Source of the DNA: Romboutsia sedimentorum
GTDB lineage: Bacteria; Bacillota; Clostridia; Peptostreptococcales; Peptostreptococcaceae
Reading direction: 5' to 3'
NCBI RefSeq assembly: GCF_030131845.1
Contig: NZ_JASKYM010000005.1
Location: 93,889-157,888 of the forward strand
DNA: 64,000 nucleotides
Below are positions 45,821-54,846 of this stretch, one piece after another. Both the position numbers and the translations under genes were made by a program. The notes under the pieces are model-generated. The model saw nothing but the letters and a program-made list of their open reading frames with translations, was not told the origin of the DNA and made no database searches. Positions within the stretch are counted from its first letter, which is position 1, and every line of letters begins with the position of its first letter.

Positions 45821-46047
45821 TTAGGTGTCGATGACTTAATAGGGAATTAGATTGAAAGTCTAAGCTACCCCAGTAACCGTAATACTGACGAAATCTTATA
45901 TACCACTGAGCAATCGGGAAGGTAAGAAAGTAGAGTGAAGTTGAGCCGGGAGAACTGCCTAATATTTAACTAGTACCTTCTGAGGGTGGGACTACTAGGA
46001 TTTTACTTAATGAAACAAAAGCATACTCTCAAAAGTATGCTTTTTTT
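45821..46047 (+). ncRNA. Cobalamin riboswitch with terminator
   Basis: Conserved blocks GGTG (45824), AATAGGGAA (45839-45847), CTACCCCAGTAACCGTAA (B12-box-type segment near 45865-45882), CACTGAGCAATCGGGAAGG and GCCGGGAGAACTGCC. A perfect terminator (GCATACT/AGTATGC, T7, 46017-46047) follows. Adenosylcobalamin should repress the uptake genes. Confidence 0.92.
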
Positions 46048-46138
46048 AGTACATAGTAAATTAAAGACAAGCCTTCATACAAAAACTTAGACAAACAAAA
46101 GGAGAAGTAGATAGCTAGAGCTATTTATAAAAGGGAGA

Positions 46139-47164
46139 ATGAATAAAAATAAAAATTTAATAATTTTAACTATACCGACAGTATTTTTAATTATATGTCT
46201 TGGAGTTTCAATAGGAAGCTCAAATATTAATATATTAGATACAATTAATATATTACTAAACAAAATGCTAAATATTCCTTTAAAAGAAAGTATAAATCCA
46301 AAAGACATATCTATAATATGGAGTATTAGATTACCTAGAGTTTTACTTGCATTTATGGTTGGTGGGTGCCTGGCAGTCAGTGGAGCAGTAGTTCAGTCTA
46401 TACTTAAAAATGAATTAGCATCACCATATACGCTAGGTGTATCTTCTGGAGCTTCATTAGGTGCTGGACTTGTTATAGTTATTGGGATATCAATACCATT
46501 TTTAGGAGGACTAACATTACCTATAGTTGGATTTTTATTTGGACTTTTAACAGTATACTCAGTTATTACATTTAGTGCAAAGATAGATAAGACTATGTCA
46601 AATAACACTATAATACTTGCAGGTATGGTATTTTCACTTTTTGTAAATGCAATATTAACAACTATAACTGCTTTATTTAGTGAAGATATACAAAGTATTA
46701 CTATGTGGCAAATGGGAAGTTTCTCTATGAAAGGGTGGTCATACGTTAAAGCGCTTGCTCCGTTTTTAATAATTGGTATTATAGGAGTATTAAAATATAG
46801 TAAAGAAATGGATATCTTAACTTTTGGAGAAGAACAAGCAAAAGCTGTAGGAGTAGATACCACTAAAGTTAAAAAGCGTTTGTTTATATTTTCAACAACA
46901 TTAACAGGTTCAGCAGTAGCTTTAAGTGGAACAATAGGTTTTGTTGATTTAATAGCTCCTCATATAGTTAGAAAAATATTTGGTTCAAAACATAGTTATG
47001 TCATACCAATGTCCTTTTTATTTGGTGGATCGTTGATGGTTATCACTGATTTGATATCAAGAACTATAATATCACCATCAGAATTACCAGTAGGAGCAAT
47101 AACAGCCCTTATAGGAGCACCATTCTTTGCATATGTATACTTTAAGTCTAAGAAAGGAATATAA
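46139..47164 (+). CDS. btuC: FecCD/BtuC-type ABC permease (B12 uptake by context)
   Basis: 341 residues, ~9-10 membrane helices. Family motifs: WSIRLPRVLLAFMVGGCLAVSGA, LGVSSGASLGAGL, AVGVDTTKVKKRLF, GFVDLIAPHIVR, ELPVGAITALIGAPFF. Iron-siderophore or cobalamin import; the riboswitch argues for cobalamin. The ribosome site AAAGGGAG is unusually close to ATG (1-2 bases). Confidence 0.88.
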   Translation: MNKNKNLIILTIPTVFLIICLGVSIGSSNINILDTINILLNKMLNIPLKESINPKDISIIWSIRLPRVLLAFMVGGCLAVSGAVVQSILKNELASPYTLGVSSGASLGAGLVIVIGISIPFLGGLTLPIVGFLFGLLTVYSVITFSAKIDKTMSNNTIILAGMVFSLFVNAILTTITALFSEDIQSITMWQMGSFSMKGWSYVKALAPFLIIGIIGVLKYSKEMDILTFGEEQAKAVGVDTTKVKKRLFIFSTTLTGSAVALSGTIGFVDLIAPHIVRKIFGSKHSYVIPMSFLFGGSLMVITDLISRTIISPSELPVGAITALIGAPFFAYVYFKSKKGI

Positions 47165-47168
47165 AACT

Positions 47169-47924
47169 ATGTTAGAAATTAAAAATCTTTATTGCGGTTA
47201 TGATGAAGTTGATATTATAAAAAATATTAATATAAAGGTTGAAAAAGGTGAAAATCTTTGTATAATAGGTCCAAATGGATGTGGAAAAAGTACGCTTTTA
47301 AAATCTATTGCAAATATTATAGAATATAAAGGAAATATAAAAATAGACAATAAAGAAGTTTCTTCTTATAATAGGAAAGAACTGGCAACTAAGGTGGCTT
47401 TAATGAGCCAAATATCACAAATTTATTTTCCATATACTATATATGAAAGTGTAGCTCTCGGGAGATACGCTTATTCTAAGAGTGTATTTAATTCGATTAG
47501 CGGTGAAGACAAAGAAATAATACTAGATAGTCTTGAAAAAGTTGGTCTGTATGATATAAAAGATAAAATGATAAGTGAACTATCGGGTGGACAATTGCAA
47601 AGAGTGTTCTTGGCAAGAACTTTTGCACAAAATCCAGACATAATCCTTTTAGATGAACCAACTAATCATCTTGATTTAAAACATCAAATAGAACTCTTGC
47701 AACATTTAGTTAGTTGGGCTAGAGATAATGAAAAAATTGTAATAGGGGTACTTCATGACTTAAATTTAGTTCAGTATTTTTCTGATAAAGTAATTATGTT
47801 AAGCGACGGTGAAGTTGTTTCATATGGGAGTGCTAAAGAGGTTTTAGAAAGTGAAAAGCTTAAAAATGTTTATGGAATAGATATTAAAAAATTTATGGTA
47901 GAAGTGTTGGAAAAATGGCAATAA
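47169..47924 (+). CDS. btuD: ABC ATPase, BtuD/FepC type
   Basis: 251 residues with Walker A GPNGCGKST, signature LSGGQLQR, Walker B IILLDEPTNHLD and VLHDLNLVQYF. The frame opens at 47127 inside btuC; the ATG at 47169 follows AAAGGAAT and begins the family's MLEIKNLYCGY. Drives cobalamin import with the permease. No periplasmic-type binding protein gene is found in this operon. Confidence 0.9.
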   Translation: MLEIKNLYCGYDEVDIIKNINIKVEKGENLCIIGPNGCGKSTLLKSIANIIEYKGNIKIDNKEVSSYNRKELATKVALMSQISQIYFPYTIYESVALGRYAYSKSVFNSISGEDKEIILDSLEKVGLYDIKDKMISELSGGQLQRVFLARTFAQNPDIILLDEPTNHLDLKHQIELLQHLVSWARDNEKIVIGVLHDLNLVQYFSDKVIMLSDGEVVSYGSAKEVLESEKLKNVYGIDIKKFMVEVLEKWQ

Positions 47925-47941
47925 GCTTAGGAGGAGAAAAT

Positions 47942-48592
47942 ATGAGTAAAAAATTTGTTATGTCGTTTAGCGGGGGAAAAGATAGCACTTTAGCACTTTA
48001 TAAAATGATTAAAAATGGATATACACCTATTGGATTACTTGTAACTGTAAGAAAAGATGCAAATATTTCATGGACACATAGTATAACTAAAGAGTTATTA
48101 AACAAAGTTAGTGAAAGCTTAGAAATACCACTAATGCTAGTGGAATGCGAAGTTAGTGAGTATGAAACTAAATTTATAGAAACTCTTAAAAAAGCTAAAG
48201 ACATGGGCGCTACTTCTTGTGTATTTGGAGATATAGATATACTAGACCATAGAAGATGGTGTGAAGACAGGTGTAATGAAGTTGGAATGGAGGCGATACT
48301 TCCTCTATGGCAAGGTGACAGAGAAGATTTAGTTTATGAATTTATAGATAGCGGATTTAGAACCGTTATAAAGACTGTTAATTTAAAACATTTACATAGT
48401 GATTTTTTAGGAAAAGTTTTGAACTATGATATAGTTAAACAAATAAAAGAATTGGGATGCGATGTATGTGGTGAAAATGGAGAGTATCATACATTTGTTG
48501 TAGATGGACCTTTGTTTAAGGAAGAAATAAAGATTAAGAAAAAAGGTATAGTAATAAATGAAGATTATGGGAATTTAGATATATCTATTTAA
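47942..48592 (+). CDS. PP-loop ATPase of the diphthine-ammonia ligase (Dph6) family
   Basis: 216 residues: SFSGGKDSTLALYKMIKNGY (PP-loop), WTHSITKELL, FGDIDILDHRRW and the C-terminal CDVCGENGEYHTFVVDGPLF. In eukaryotes Dph6 amidates diphthine; bacteria lack diphthamide, so the bacterial role must differ. Its place as third gene of a B12-regulated operon suggests amidation or activation of a cobamide or precursor (inference). GGAGGAG precedes ATG at 47942. Confidence 0.82.
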   Translation: MSKKFVMSFSGGKDSTLALYKMIKNGYTPIGLLVTVRKDANISWTHSITKELLNKVSESLEIPLMLVECEVSEYETKFIETLKKAKDMGATSCVFGDIDILDHRRWCEDRCNEVGMEAILPLWQGDREDLVYEFIDSGFRTVIKTVNLKHLHSDFLGKVLNYDIVKQIKELGCDVCGENGEYHTFVVDGPLFKEEIKIKKKGIVINEDYGNLDISI

Positions 48593-48601
48593 AAAATACA
48601 T

Positions 48602-48663
48602 AAATACAAAAACACCTTATAAAGAGTAAAATAAAAACTACTTTGTAAGGTGTTTTTGTATTT
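48602..48663 (+). terminator. Hairpin terminator
   Basis: AAATACAAAAACACCTTA and its complement (48602-48619/48646-48663). Confidence 0.9.
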
Positions 48664-48801
48664 AGTAAATAAAATTAAATCATCAGAGTAGATTATTTTT
48701 AGTGTGTACAATTATTGATAAATAACATAAAATAGAAGTTGTTACAAAAAATAAAATAAAGCTTAAAATTATTAATGCATAAGCAACAAAAGGAGTAATT
48801 C

Positions 48802-50196
48802 ATGGAAAATTTATTTGACTTTTTAGAAAAAAAAATAAAAATAGAAAATGGAACAGAAAATGAAATTCAAATTACTGAAGAAGTAGTAGAAACTGAAGTA
48901 TTTAATATAGAAATAGCTAAAAAAGAAATAGACGAAAAGCACTTAAAATACTTGCAAGAACTAAAGGATGCATTAGTAAACGAAGAAACTGTAAAGTCAT
49001 CTGGGTTAGAAAAAAGAGATTATATAAGGTTAAATAGTTACGTTGGGTCTAGGCTTGATACAGATTTAAGAGGGAAAAGCAGTGCAAGAAAAAATATAGA
49101 AGCTGAATTAGAATCTAATAAAACACAAGCATTTTCAATAGATCAATTAGAAGCTGTATCCATTGATGAGGATATTTTTGGTGATAAAGAAGATAAGTTT
49201 CTAATAGTAGACGGATCATCACTTTTATCTACTAGTTTTTATGCAACTGCTAGAGATTTATTATTTGCAAAAACTGATGAACAGAAAGAATTTGCGTATA
49301 CAAAACTAATGATGTCTCCAGATGGAGAATATACAAATGGAATATATATGTTTTTTAAAACGTTGCTTCCTTTATTGAAAAATCAAGATATAACGCATTT
49401 AGCTGTAGTAATGGATAGAAGTAGAGACACATTTAGAAGAGAAATAGACTCGCAATATAAAGCTAACAGAAGTGAAACACCTCATCCACTAAAAAGTCAA
49501 TTTAAGTTGTTGACAGAGTTATTACAAGAAATAAACATTCCGGTATTTTCTCACTGTAATTATGAAGCAGATGATTTTGCTGGAAGCTTGGTTAAAAAAT
49601 TTGAAAAAGATATACCGATATTTCTTCATACAAAGGATGAGGATTATATCCAATTAGTTTCACAGTATACAAGGTTATGGATGGTTACAGGTAAAGCAGA
49701 AGATATGTATAGTGAAATTGGAATAGATAGAACAAATTTAAATGTTCCAAGAGGTGTATTTGAATATACACCAAATTATGTCAAGCACTTTAAAGGAATA
49801 GAACCTATTCAAATAATAGATGCAAAAGCCATAGAAGGTGATAAATCAGATAATATAAAAGGTGTTAAAAATGTAGGACCTGTATCTAGTAGGCCACTTA
49901 TTGCACATTATGGATCTATAGAAGAAATATATAATAATATAGAAAATCTTGATTCTAAAAGTGAAAAAGAACTTTTGGTATTCTTTAAAGAAACACTAGG
50001 TATAAAAAGATCTCCATTAAAAAACTTATTATTATACAAAGAGGATGCTTTTATAAGTAAAAAATTAGCAACTATAAAAACTGATATTGAGGAAGTTCAA
50101 GATTTACATTTAGCTAAATTAGCTTTAGATATAAATTACAATATAATGAATAAAAGATTTGAAAATTTAGGGATGAATAGTTTAATAAAAAAATAA
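48802..50196 (+). CDS. FEN-type 5'-3' exonuclease with N-terminal extension
   Basis: 464 residues. Residues ~135-400 match the 5' nuclease of DNA polymerase I/ExoIX: LIVDGSSLLSTSFY, VVMDRSRDTFRREID, YEADDFAGSLV, TKDEDYIQLV, then the H3TH segment AIEGDKSDNIKGVKNVGPVSS. The acidic active-site residues (D, D, E-x-D-D, D-x-D, D) are all present. The first ~130 residues (acidic, helical, ending near RGKSSARKN) are not part of the nuclease. No polymerase domain, so probably flap removal or Okazaki processing. Confidence 0.85.
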   Translation: MENLFDFLEKKIKIENGTENEIQITEEVVETEVFNIEIAKKEIDEKHLKYLQELKDALVNEETVKSSGLEKRDYIRLNSYVGSRLDTDLRGKSSARKNIEAELESNKTQAFSIDQLEAVSIDEDIFGDKEDKFLIVDGSSLLSTSFYATARDLLFAKTDEQKEFAYTKLMMSPDGEYTNGIYMFFKTLLPLLKNQDITHLAVVMDRSRDTFRREIDSQYKANRSETPHPLKSQFKLLTELLQEINIPVFSHCNYEADDFAGSLVKKFEKDIPIFLHTKDEDYIQLVSQYTRLWMVTGKAEDMYSEIGIDRTNLNVPRGVFEYTPNYVKHFKGIEPIQIIDAKAIEGDKSDNIKGVKNVGPVSSRPLIAHYGSIEEIYNNIENLDSKSEKELLVFFKETLGIKRSPLKNLLLYKEDAFISKKLATIKTDIEEVQDLHLAKLALDINYNIMNKRFENLGMNSLIKK

Positions 50197-50198
50197 GT

Positions 50199-50250
50199 AA
50201 AAGCTATACTTTTAGTACATATAAACATGTGTTAAAAAGTATAGCTTTAA
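50199..50250 (+). terminator. Hairpin terminator
   Basis: AAAGCTATACTTTT and its complement flank a 20-base loop. Confidence 0.75.
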
Positions 50251-50357
50251 TAAAATAAGTAAATTAAATAATATAATACCGTTGATAAATACTATAAACT
50301 GTAAATACTAAATCTAATGAAATTAAAAATAATTAGTTTGAAAGGAAATATAATATT

Positions 50358-50930
50358 ATGAAAAATAAAATAAGAAAATTAGATAAACTATTAAAATACA
50401 ACAAGTCATTTGTTGAAGGTAAAAAATATGAAAAATATGAAACTTCAAAAGATCCAGATAAAAAAATTGTAATATTATCATGTATGGATACAAGACTAAC
50501 AGATCTATTACCAAAATCTATGAATCTTAAAAATGGAGATGCTAAGATAATTAAAAATGCAGGAGCAACTATAATGCATCCGTTTGGTAGTATAATGAGA
50601 AGTATTATTGTCGCAATTTATGAATTTGAAGTTGATGAAGTACTTATAGTTGGTCACTATGGATGTGGAATGTGCAACTTGAATACAGAAGACTTATTGA
50701 ATAAGATTTTACAGAGAGGGATACCAGCAGAGACGGTAACTACACTTTCTAACGCAGGTATAAATATATTGAAATTTTTACATGGATTTGAGTCAGTAGA
50801 AGAATCTATACAAGATAGTGTAAGTCTTGTTAAAAACCATCCACTAGTTCCTAAAGAAATTATAGTTCATGGTCTAGTTATGTGTCCTGAAACAGGAAAA
50901 ATAGATGTTGTAGTTGATGGATACAAATAA
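50358..50930 (+). CDS. Beta-class carbonic anhydrase
   Basis: 190 residues. Zinc ligands Cys42 in SCMDTRL with the Asp44/Arg46 dyad, and His/Cys in VGHYGCGMC. Interconverts CO2 and bicarbonate in the cytoplasm. The family is usually ~190-220 residues. AAAGGAAA precedes ATG. Single gene. Confidence 0.92.
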   Translation: MKNKIRKLDKLLKYNKSFVEGKKYEKYETSKDPDKKIVILSCMDTRLTDLLPKSMNLKNGDAKIIKNAGATIMHPFGSIMRSIIVAIYEFEVDEVLIVGHYGCGMCNLNTEDLLNKILQRGIPAETVTTLSNAGINILKFLHGFESVEESIQDSVSLVKNHPLVPKEIIVHGLVMCPETGKIDVVVDGYK

Positions 50931-51116
50931 TATCTTATATGATTATTATATAAATTAAATTCAGAAAAATATCCTAGTAGGAATAAAAATACTATAAATA
51001 CAAATAAAATTATTACAAAGCTTTAGTAAGGGTATACTAATTAAATATAAAGAATATGCTAAAAAATATAAAACGGGAAAAATTTTATCTGTACAAGGAC
51101 TAAAAAAGGAGAAAAA

Positions 51117-52589
51117 ATGATTGATAAAAAAGAAATTTTAGAAAGTGGGTTAAACTTAGATAATAGCTATAATAATTTGCCTAAATTACTTTTTAGTAAA
51201 GTTAACTTAAATACAGTGCCCTCACCAAAGATAGTTGTTTTCAATGATTCTCTAGCAAAATCATTGGGACTAAATATTGATGATTTTAAAAGTGAAGAAG
51301 GAGTGTCATTACTTGCAGGAAATAAAAGAATAAAAGAAGGTGTATTTATCGCTCAAGCATATGCTGGACATCAGTTTGGAAACTTTGCAATACTAGGAGA
51401 TGGAAGAGCATTATTAATAGGAGAGCAAATAACACCTTTGGGTGAAAGATTTGATATTCAGCTTAAAGGATCTGGTAAAACACCTTACTCTCGTGGTGGG
51501 GATGGTAAGGCTGCTCTTGGTCCAATGCTTCGTGAATATATAATAAGTGAAGGTATGCATGGTCTTGGTATTCCAACTACACGTAGCTTGGCAGTAATTA
51601 AAAGTGGTGAATATGTATTTAGACAAAGCAGAGAAGAGGGTGCGATATTAACTCGTATAGCATCTAGCCATATTAGGTTTGGCACATTTGAATATGTATC
51701 TCATATGGGCAGTTATCAGGAACTTAAGGAACTTGCAAATTATTGTTTGAAAAGACATTTTCCATATGTAGAAGATAATAATGACAAGTATCTTAATTTA
51801 CTTAATGAAGTAATAAAGGTTCAAGCAAGTCTTGTTGCTAAATGGCAAGCTGTTGGATTTATACATGGTGTTATGAATACAGATAATATGACTATTAGTG
51901 GTGAGACTATTGATTATGGTCCCTGTGCTTTTATGGATAATTATAATCCAAATACTGTATTCAGTTCTATTGATATTCAAGGGCGTTATGCATATAAAAA
52001 TCAACCTATTATGGCAGAGTGGAATTTATGTAGATTTGCTGAAACTTTATTACCTTTATTAGATCAAGATAAAGAGCGAGCTATAAATATAGCTCAAGAT
52101 GCTATTTCAAATTTTTCTGATTTGTATTATTTTAATTGGATATCGAAGATGAGATTTAAGCTTGGTATATTTAATGAAGAAGCACAAGACAAAGCTATTA
52201 TTGAAGATTTACTTAGTATTATTGAAAAGTATAGTGAGGATTATACTAACACTTTTATTTCATTAACTTTTGATAATTATAAAGATAGGGAGATATTCAA
52301 TAGTAAAGAATTTAGTAATTGGTATAAAGTATGGCAAGAAAGACTGAAAAGGCAACCAGAGTCAAAAAAAACAGTAGCTAAGTTGATGAAGGGATCTAAT
52401 CCTGCGGTAATACCAAGAAATTATAGGGTAGAAGATGCAATAGAAGCAGCTAATAGAGGTGATTATGATGTAATGAAGAAACTTCTTGATGTGGTTTCAA
52501 GACCATATGAACACTCCAAAGATCAAGAAGAGTATTCTAAACTTCCTAAGGTTTCAAATCATAATTATAGAACTTTTTGTGGGACATAA
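51117..52589 (+). CDS. selO: SelO-type protein adenylyltransferase
   Basis: 490 residues, the usual length. Pseudokinase that transfers AMP to proteins: [13 protein letters not shown] ATP site, [59 protein letters not shown]. The C-terminus YRTFCGT has Cys where eukaryotic SELENOO has Sec. AAAAGGAG precedes ATG. Confidence 0.95.
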   Translation: MIDKKEILESGLNLDNSYNNLPKLLFSKVNLNTVPSPKIVVFNDSLAKSLGLNIDDFKSEEGVSLLAGNKRIKEGVFIAQAYAGHQFGNFAILGDGRALLIGEQITPLGERFDIQLKGSGKTPYSRGGDGKAALGPMLREYIISEGMHGLGIPTTRSLAVIKSGEYVFRQSREEGAILTRIASSHIRFGTFEYVSHMGSYQELKELANYCLKRHFPYVEDNNDKYLNLLNEVIKVQASLVAKWQAVGFIHGVMNTDNMTISGETIDYGPCAFMDNYNPNTVFSSIDIQGRYAYKNQPIMAEWNLCRFAETLLPLLDQDKERAINIAQDAISNFSDLYYFNWISKMRFKLGIFNEEAQDKAIIEDLLSIIEKYSEDYTNTFISLTFDNYKDREIFNSKEFSNWYKVWQERLKRQPESKKTVAKLMKGSNPAVIPRNYRVEDAIEAANRGDYDVMKKLLDVVSRPYEHSKDQEEYSKLPKVSNHNYRTFCGT

Positions 52590-52604
52590 GATAAGTATTA
52601 AGTT

Positions 52605-52634
52605 AAGACTAGGACAATATTCTAGTCTTTTTTG
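52605..52634 (+). terminator. Hairpin terminator
   Basis: AAGACTAG/CTAGTCTT, T6 tail. Confidence 0.85.
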
Positions 52635-52756
52635 TTTGTAATTACAGATAAACAAAATTAAATATGTTAAAATAGAACTATTAAAAGTTAAGTAAGAAAT
52701 ACGAATATACATATGAAGTTAATAAAAATTATGCAGTTATAGATTAGAGGTATGTT

Positions 52757-53470
52757 ATGAAAATAGTATTTAAACATATAAATGAAGACATTAATTTTAA
52801 CTTAATATATAAAAAAAGAAAAACATTGAGTATACAAGTTAAATTAAATGGAGAAATAGATGTATTATCTCCATTTGGTGTTGAAAAAAAATTTATTTTA
52901 GATAAAGTTAAATCTAATGCTAGTTGGATAATTAGAAAGCAGAATGAAATAAATTCAATACAAAATAAAAAGGTTAAGAGAAGTATTGTGAGTGGTCAAG
53001 CTTTTATGTACTTAGGAAGAAACTATTCTTTGGAGGTTGTATATAATAACGATATTTCAAGCATCGATGTTAAGTTATTTAGAGGAAAGCTTATAGTTAA
53101 TACTTACACTAGTGATGAAGTAATTATAAAAAAAGCGCTTGAACTTTGGTATAGAAAAAAAGCTTTAATTAAAATTAAAGAAAAAATAGATTATTATCAA
53201 TCATATTTTGAACATGAAGTTGGGAATATCAAGGTGAAAGAACAAAAAAAACGATGGGCTAGTTGCACTTTTAAAAATGATATTTTATTTAATTGGAGGT
53301 GTATAATGGCTCCTAGTGATGTAATTAACTACATTGTAGTTCATGAAATGTGTCATATGAAACATAAAAATCATTCGAAAGATTATTGGAAAAGTGTGTA
53401 TTCAATACTGCCTGATTATGAATTAAGGCATAAGTGGCTTAAAGAGAATGGAATTAAATTAGATTTATAA
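52757..53470 (+). CDS. YgjP/DUF45-type zinc metallopeptidase
   Basis: 237 residues. HEMCHMKHKNHSKDYW carries HExxH plus the third ligand His, preceded by KKRWASCTFKNDILFNWRCI, the WG/S-type signature of YgjP-like (SprT-related) proteins. The N-terminal half is beta-rich. Cytoplasmic. Followed after 15 bases by an unknown gene. Confidence 0.85.
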   Translation: MKIVFKHINEDINFNLIYKKRKTLSIQVKLNGEIDVLSPFGVEKKFILDKVKSNASWIIRKQNEINSIQNKKVKRSIVSGQAFMYLGRNYSLEVVYNNDISSIDVKLFRGKLIVNTYTSDEVIIKKALELWYRKKALIKIKEKIDYYQSYFEHEVGNIKVKEQKKRWASCTFKNDILFNWRCIMAPSDVINYIVVHEMCHMKHKNHSKDYWKSVYSILPDYELRHKWLKENGIKLDL

Positions 53471-53485
53471 ATAGGAGAGAGTAAT

Positions 53486-53950
53486 ATGAAATTAATGCAG
53501 TTAAAGCAATATAGTATAAATGAGTTTGACAAATCTATAATAGATAGAATGTGTAAAGATAGTGATCTAAACTTAAATAAATATGTAATAAATGTAATAT
53601 GTGATTTACTACGACATATACCAATGGAAGAAACTTTGAAAGTTAATGCAAAAAATAACATAAATACATATGATGAAAAAAGCATTGGTGAAATAGCAAC
53701 TTATATAAGCTTAATACCATATGTACAAATAAAGCTTAAAGATAAAGATGATGGAGTTATTTTAACGAGTTCACTTATAGAGATGCTTATAAGTTATATA
53801 GTAGGCTATGTAACAAAAGAAGCATTTAATAAGAATCTTTTCGAAATAAAAAGCACCTTACAACTATCAGAGGTTTTTTATTGTAAGCTTGTAAATTATT
53901 TTACCTATAATAGAAAATACTTAGTTGAAGAAATAAACAAGATAATTTAA
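53486..53950 (+). CDS. Hypothetical protein, 154 residues
   Basis: Not recognised. Mostly helical; NKYVINVICDLLRHIP and IYISLIPYVQIKLKD-like amphipathic segments; two Cys. AGGAGAG before ATG. Probably co-transcribed with the metallopeptidase gene upstream. Confidence 0.7.
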   Translation: MKLMQLKQYSINEFDKSIIDRMCKDSDLNLNKYVINVICDLLRHIPMEETLKVNAKNNINTYDEKSIGEIATYISLIPYVQIKLKDKDDGVILTSSLIEMLISYIVGYVTKEAFNKNLFEIKSTLQLSEVFYCKLVNYFTYNRKYLVEEINKII

Positions 53951-54059
53951 TAAATTATATATTTGAATTGTAGATAAAAAAATGTTTATTGTTTTAAATT
54001 ATACATATAGTTATAATATTAAAGGCAATTAATATATCATATAAAAAAAGGAGAATTAA

Positions 54060-54593
54060 ATGACTAATCAATTTTTAAATAAAGAAAAATTATTCGTAAA
54101 TACTAGTAAACTAGCAGAGGTAGTGTTTGCCAGTAATGGATATGAAGAATTTCATAAAAATATAGTAGAGCAGAATATAGAATTTGATAAACAAAAAACA
54201 TATGAAATAGCTGGAAGTAATTTTTTTGACTTTAACCAAGAATTATACGAAGACATAAACCATATGAACTCTATAAGTTCAGGGTTATACTGTGAAATGT
54301 CTTTAATAACATATAGGATATTTATCTGGAGTTCAAAAGGAGAGGGATTTGAAATTTTTAAACATGTTCTAAGAGGTGAAGAAATAAACAATTTAAAAAA
54401 TGAAGAAGATTTAAAAGAATATGTATATATACATTTAAATGAACTAGAACAAGGTGTATTGAAAACATATAGTAAAGAGATTAAAGTAAGTTTTAAACAA
54501 TTTGGAATGGCGATAGAAACTAGAGCATTACCCCTACAGAGTATACTTCAAAGTTTAAGTATAGAAAATAATATCAAGGATTTTAGAAAGTAA
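54060..54593 (+). CDS. Hypothetical protein, 177 residues
   Basis: Not recognised. Cytoplasmic, acidic; segments YCEMSLITYRIFIWSSKGEG, FKHVLRGEEI and IKVSFKQFGMAIETRALP. AAAAGGAG before ATG. Closed by a terminator. Confidence 0.7.
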   Translation: MTNQFLNKEKLFVNTSKLAEVVFASNGYEEFHKNIVEQNIEFDKQKTYEIAGSNFFDFNQELYEDINHMNSISSGLYCEMSLITYRIFIWSSKGEGFEIFKHVLRGEEINNLKNEEDLKEYVYIHLNELEQGVLKTYSKEIKVSFKQFGMAIETRALPLQSILQSLSIENNIKDFRK

Positions 54594-54596
54594 ACA

Positions 54597-54622
54597 AAAG
54601 CCCTATATACTTAGGGCTTTAT
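54597..54622 (+). terminator. Hairpin terminator
   Basis: AAAGCCCTA/TAGGGCTTT, 6-base loop. Confidence 0.82.
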
Positions 54623-54722
54623 TATAAATACAAATAAAGTTCCTAGTAGGAATAAACACTAACCAAATAAACCGACTAAAATTTAACTTAATTTTAAAGA
54701 TTTATTAATACAATTTTAATAT

Positions 54723-54760
54723 TTAACATTCACTTAACATGGTTTTAACCTTGGTTTAAC
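54723..54760 (+). promoter_or_regulatory. Pho box: four TTAAC repeats at 11-bp spacing
   Basis: TTAAC at 54723, 54734, 54745 and 54756, exactly 11 bp apart, ~90 bases before the Na/Pi symporter. This is the arrangement of PhoP/PhoB direct repeats in Firmicutes (TTAACA-like, 11-bp period) and implies induction under phosphate starvation. Confidence 0.82.
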
Positions 54761-54846
54761 ACTATATGACATTTTCTTTGATAGAATTATTTTGTAATAA
54801 TAAATAATAAAATAAACATGCTTATACTTTAAGGAGGAAATAAAAC

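Noticed and set aside
51117..52589. SelO as a second selenoprotein
   Set aside because: The C-terminal motif has a normal TGT cysteine codon (TFCGT) and ends at TAA; no in-frame TGA.
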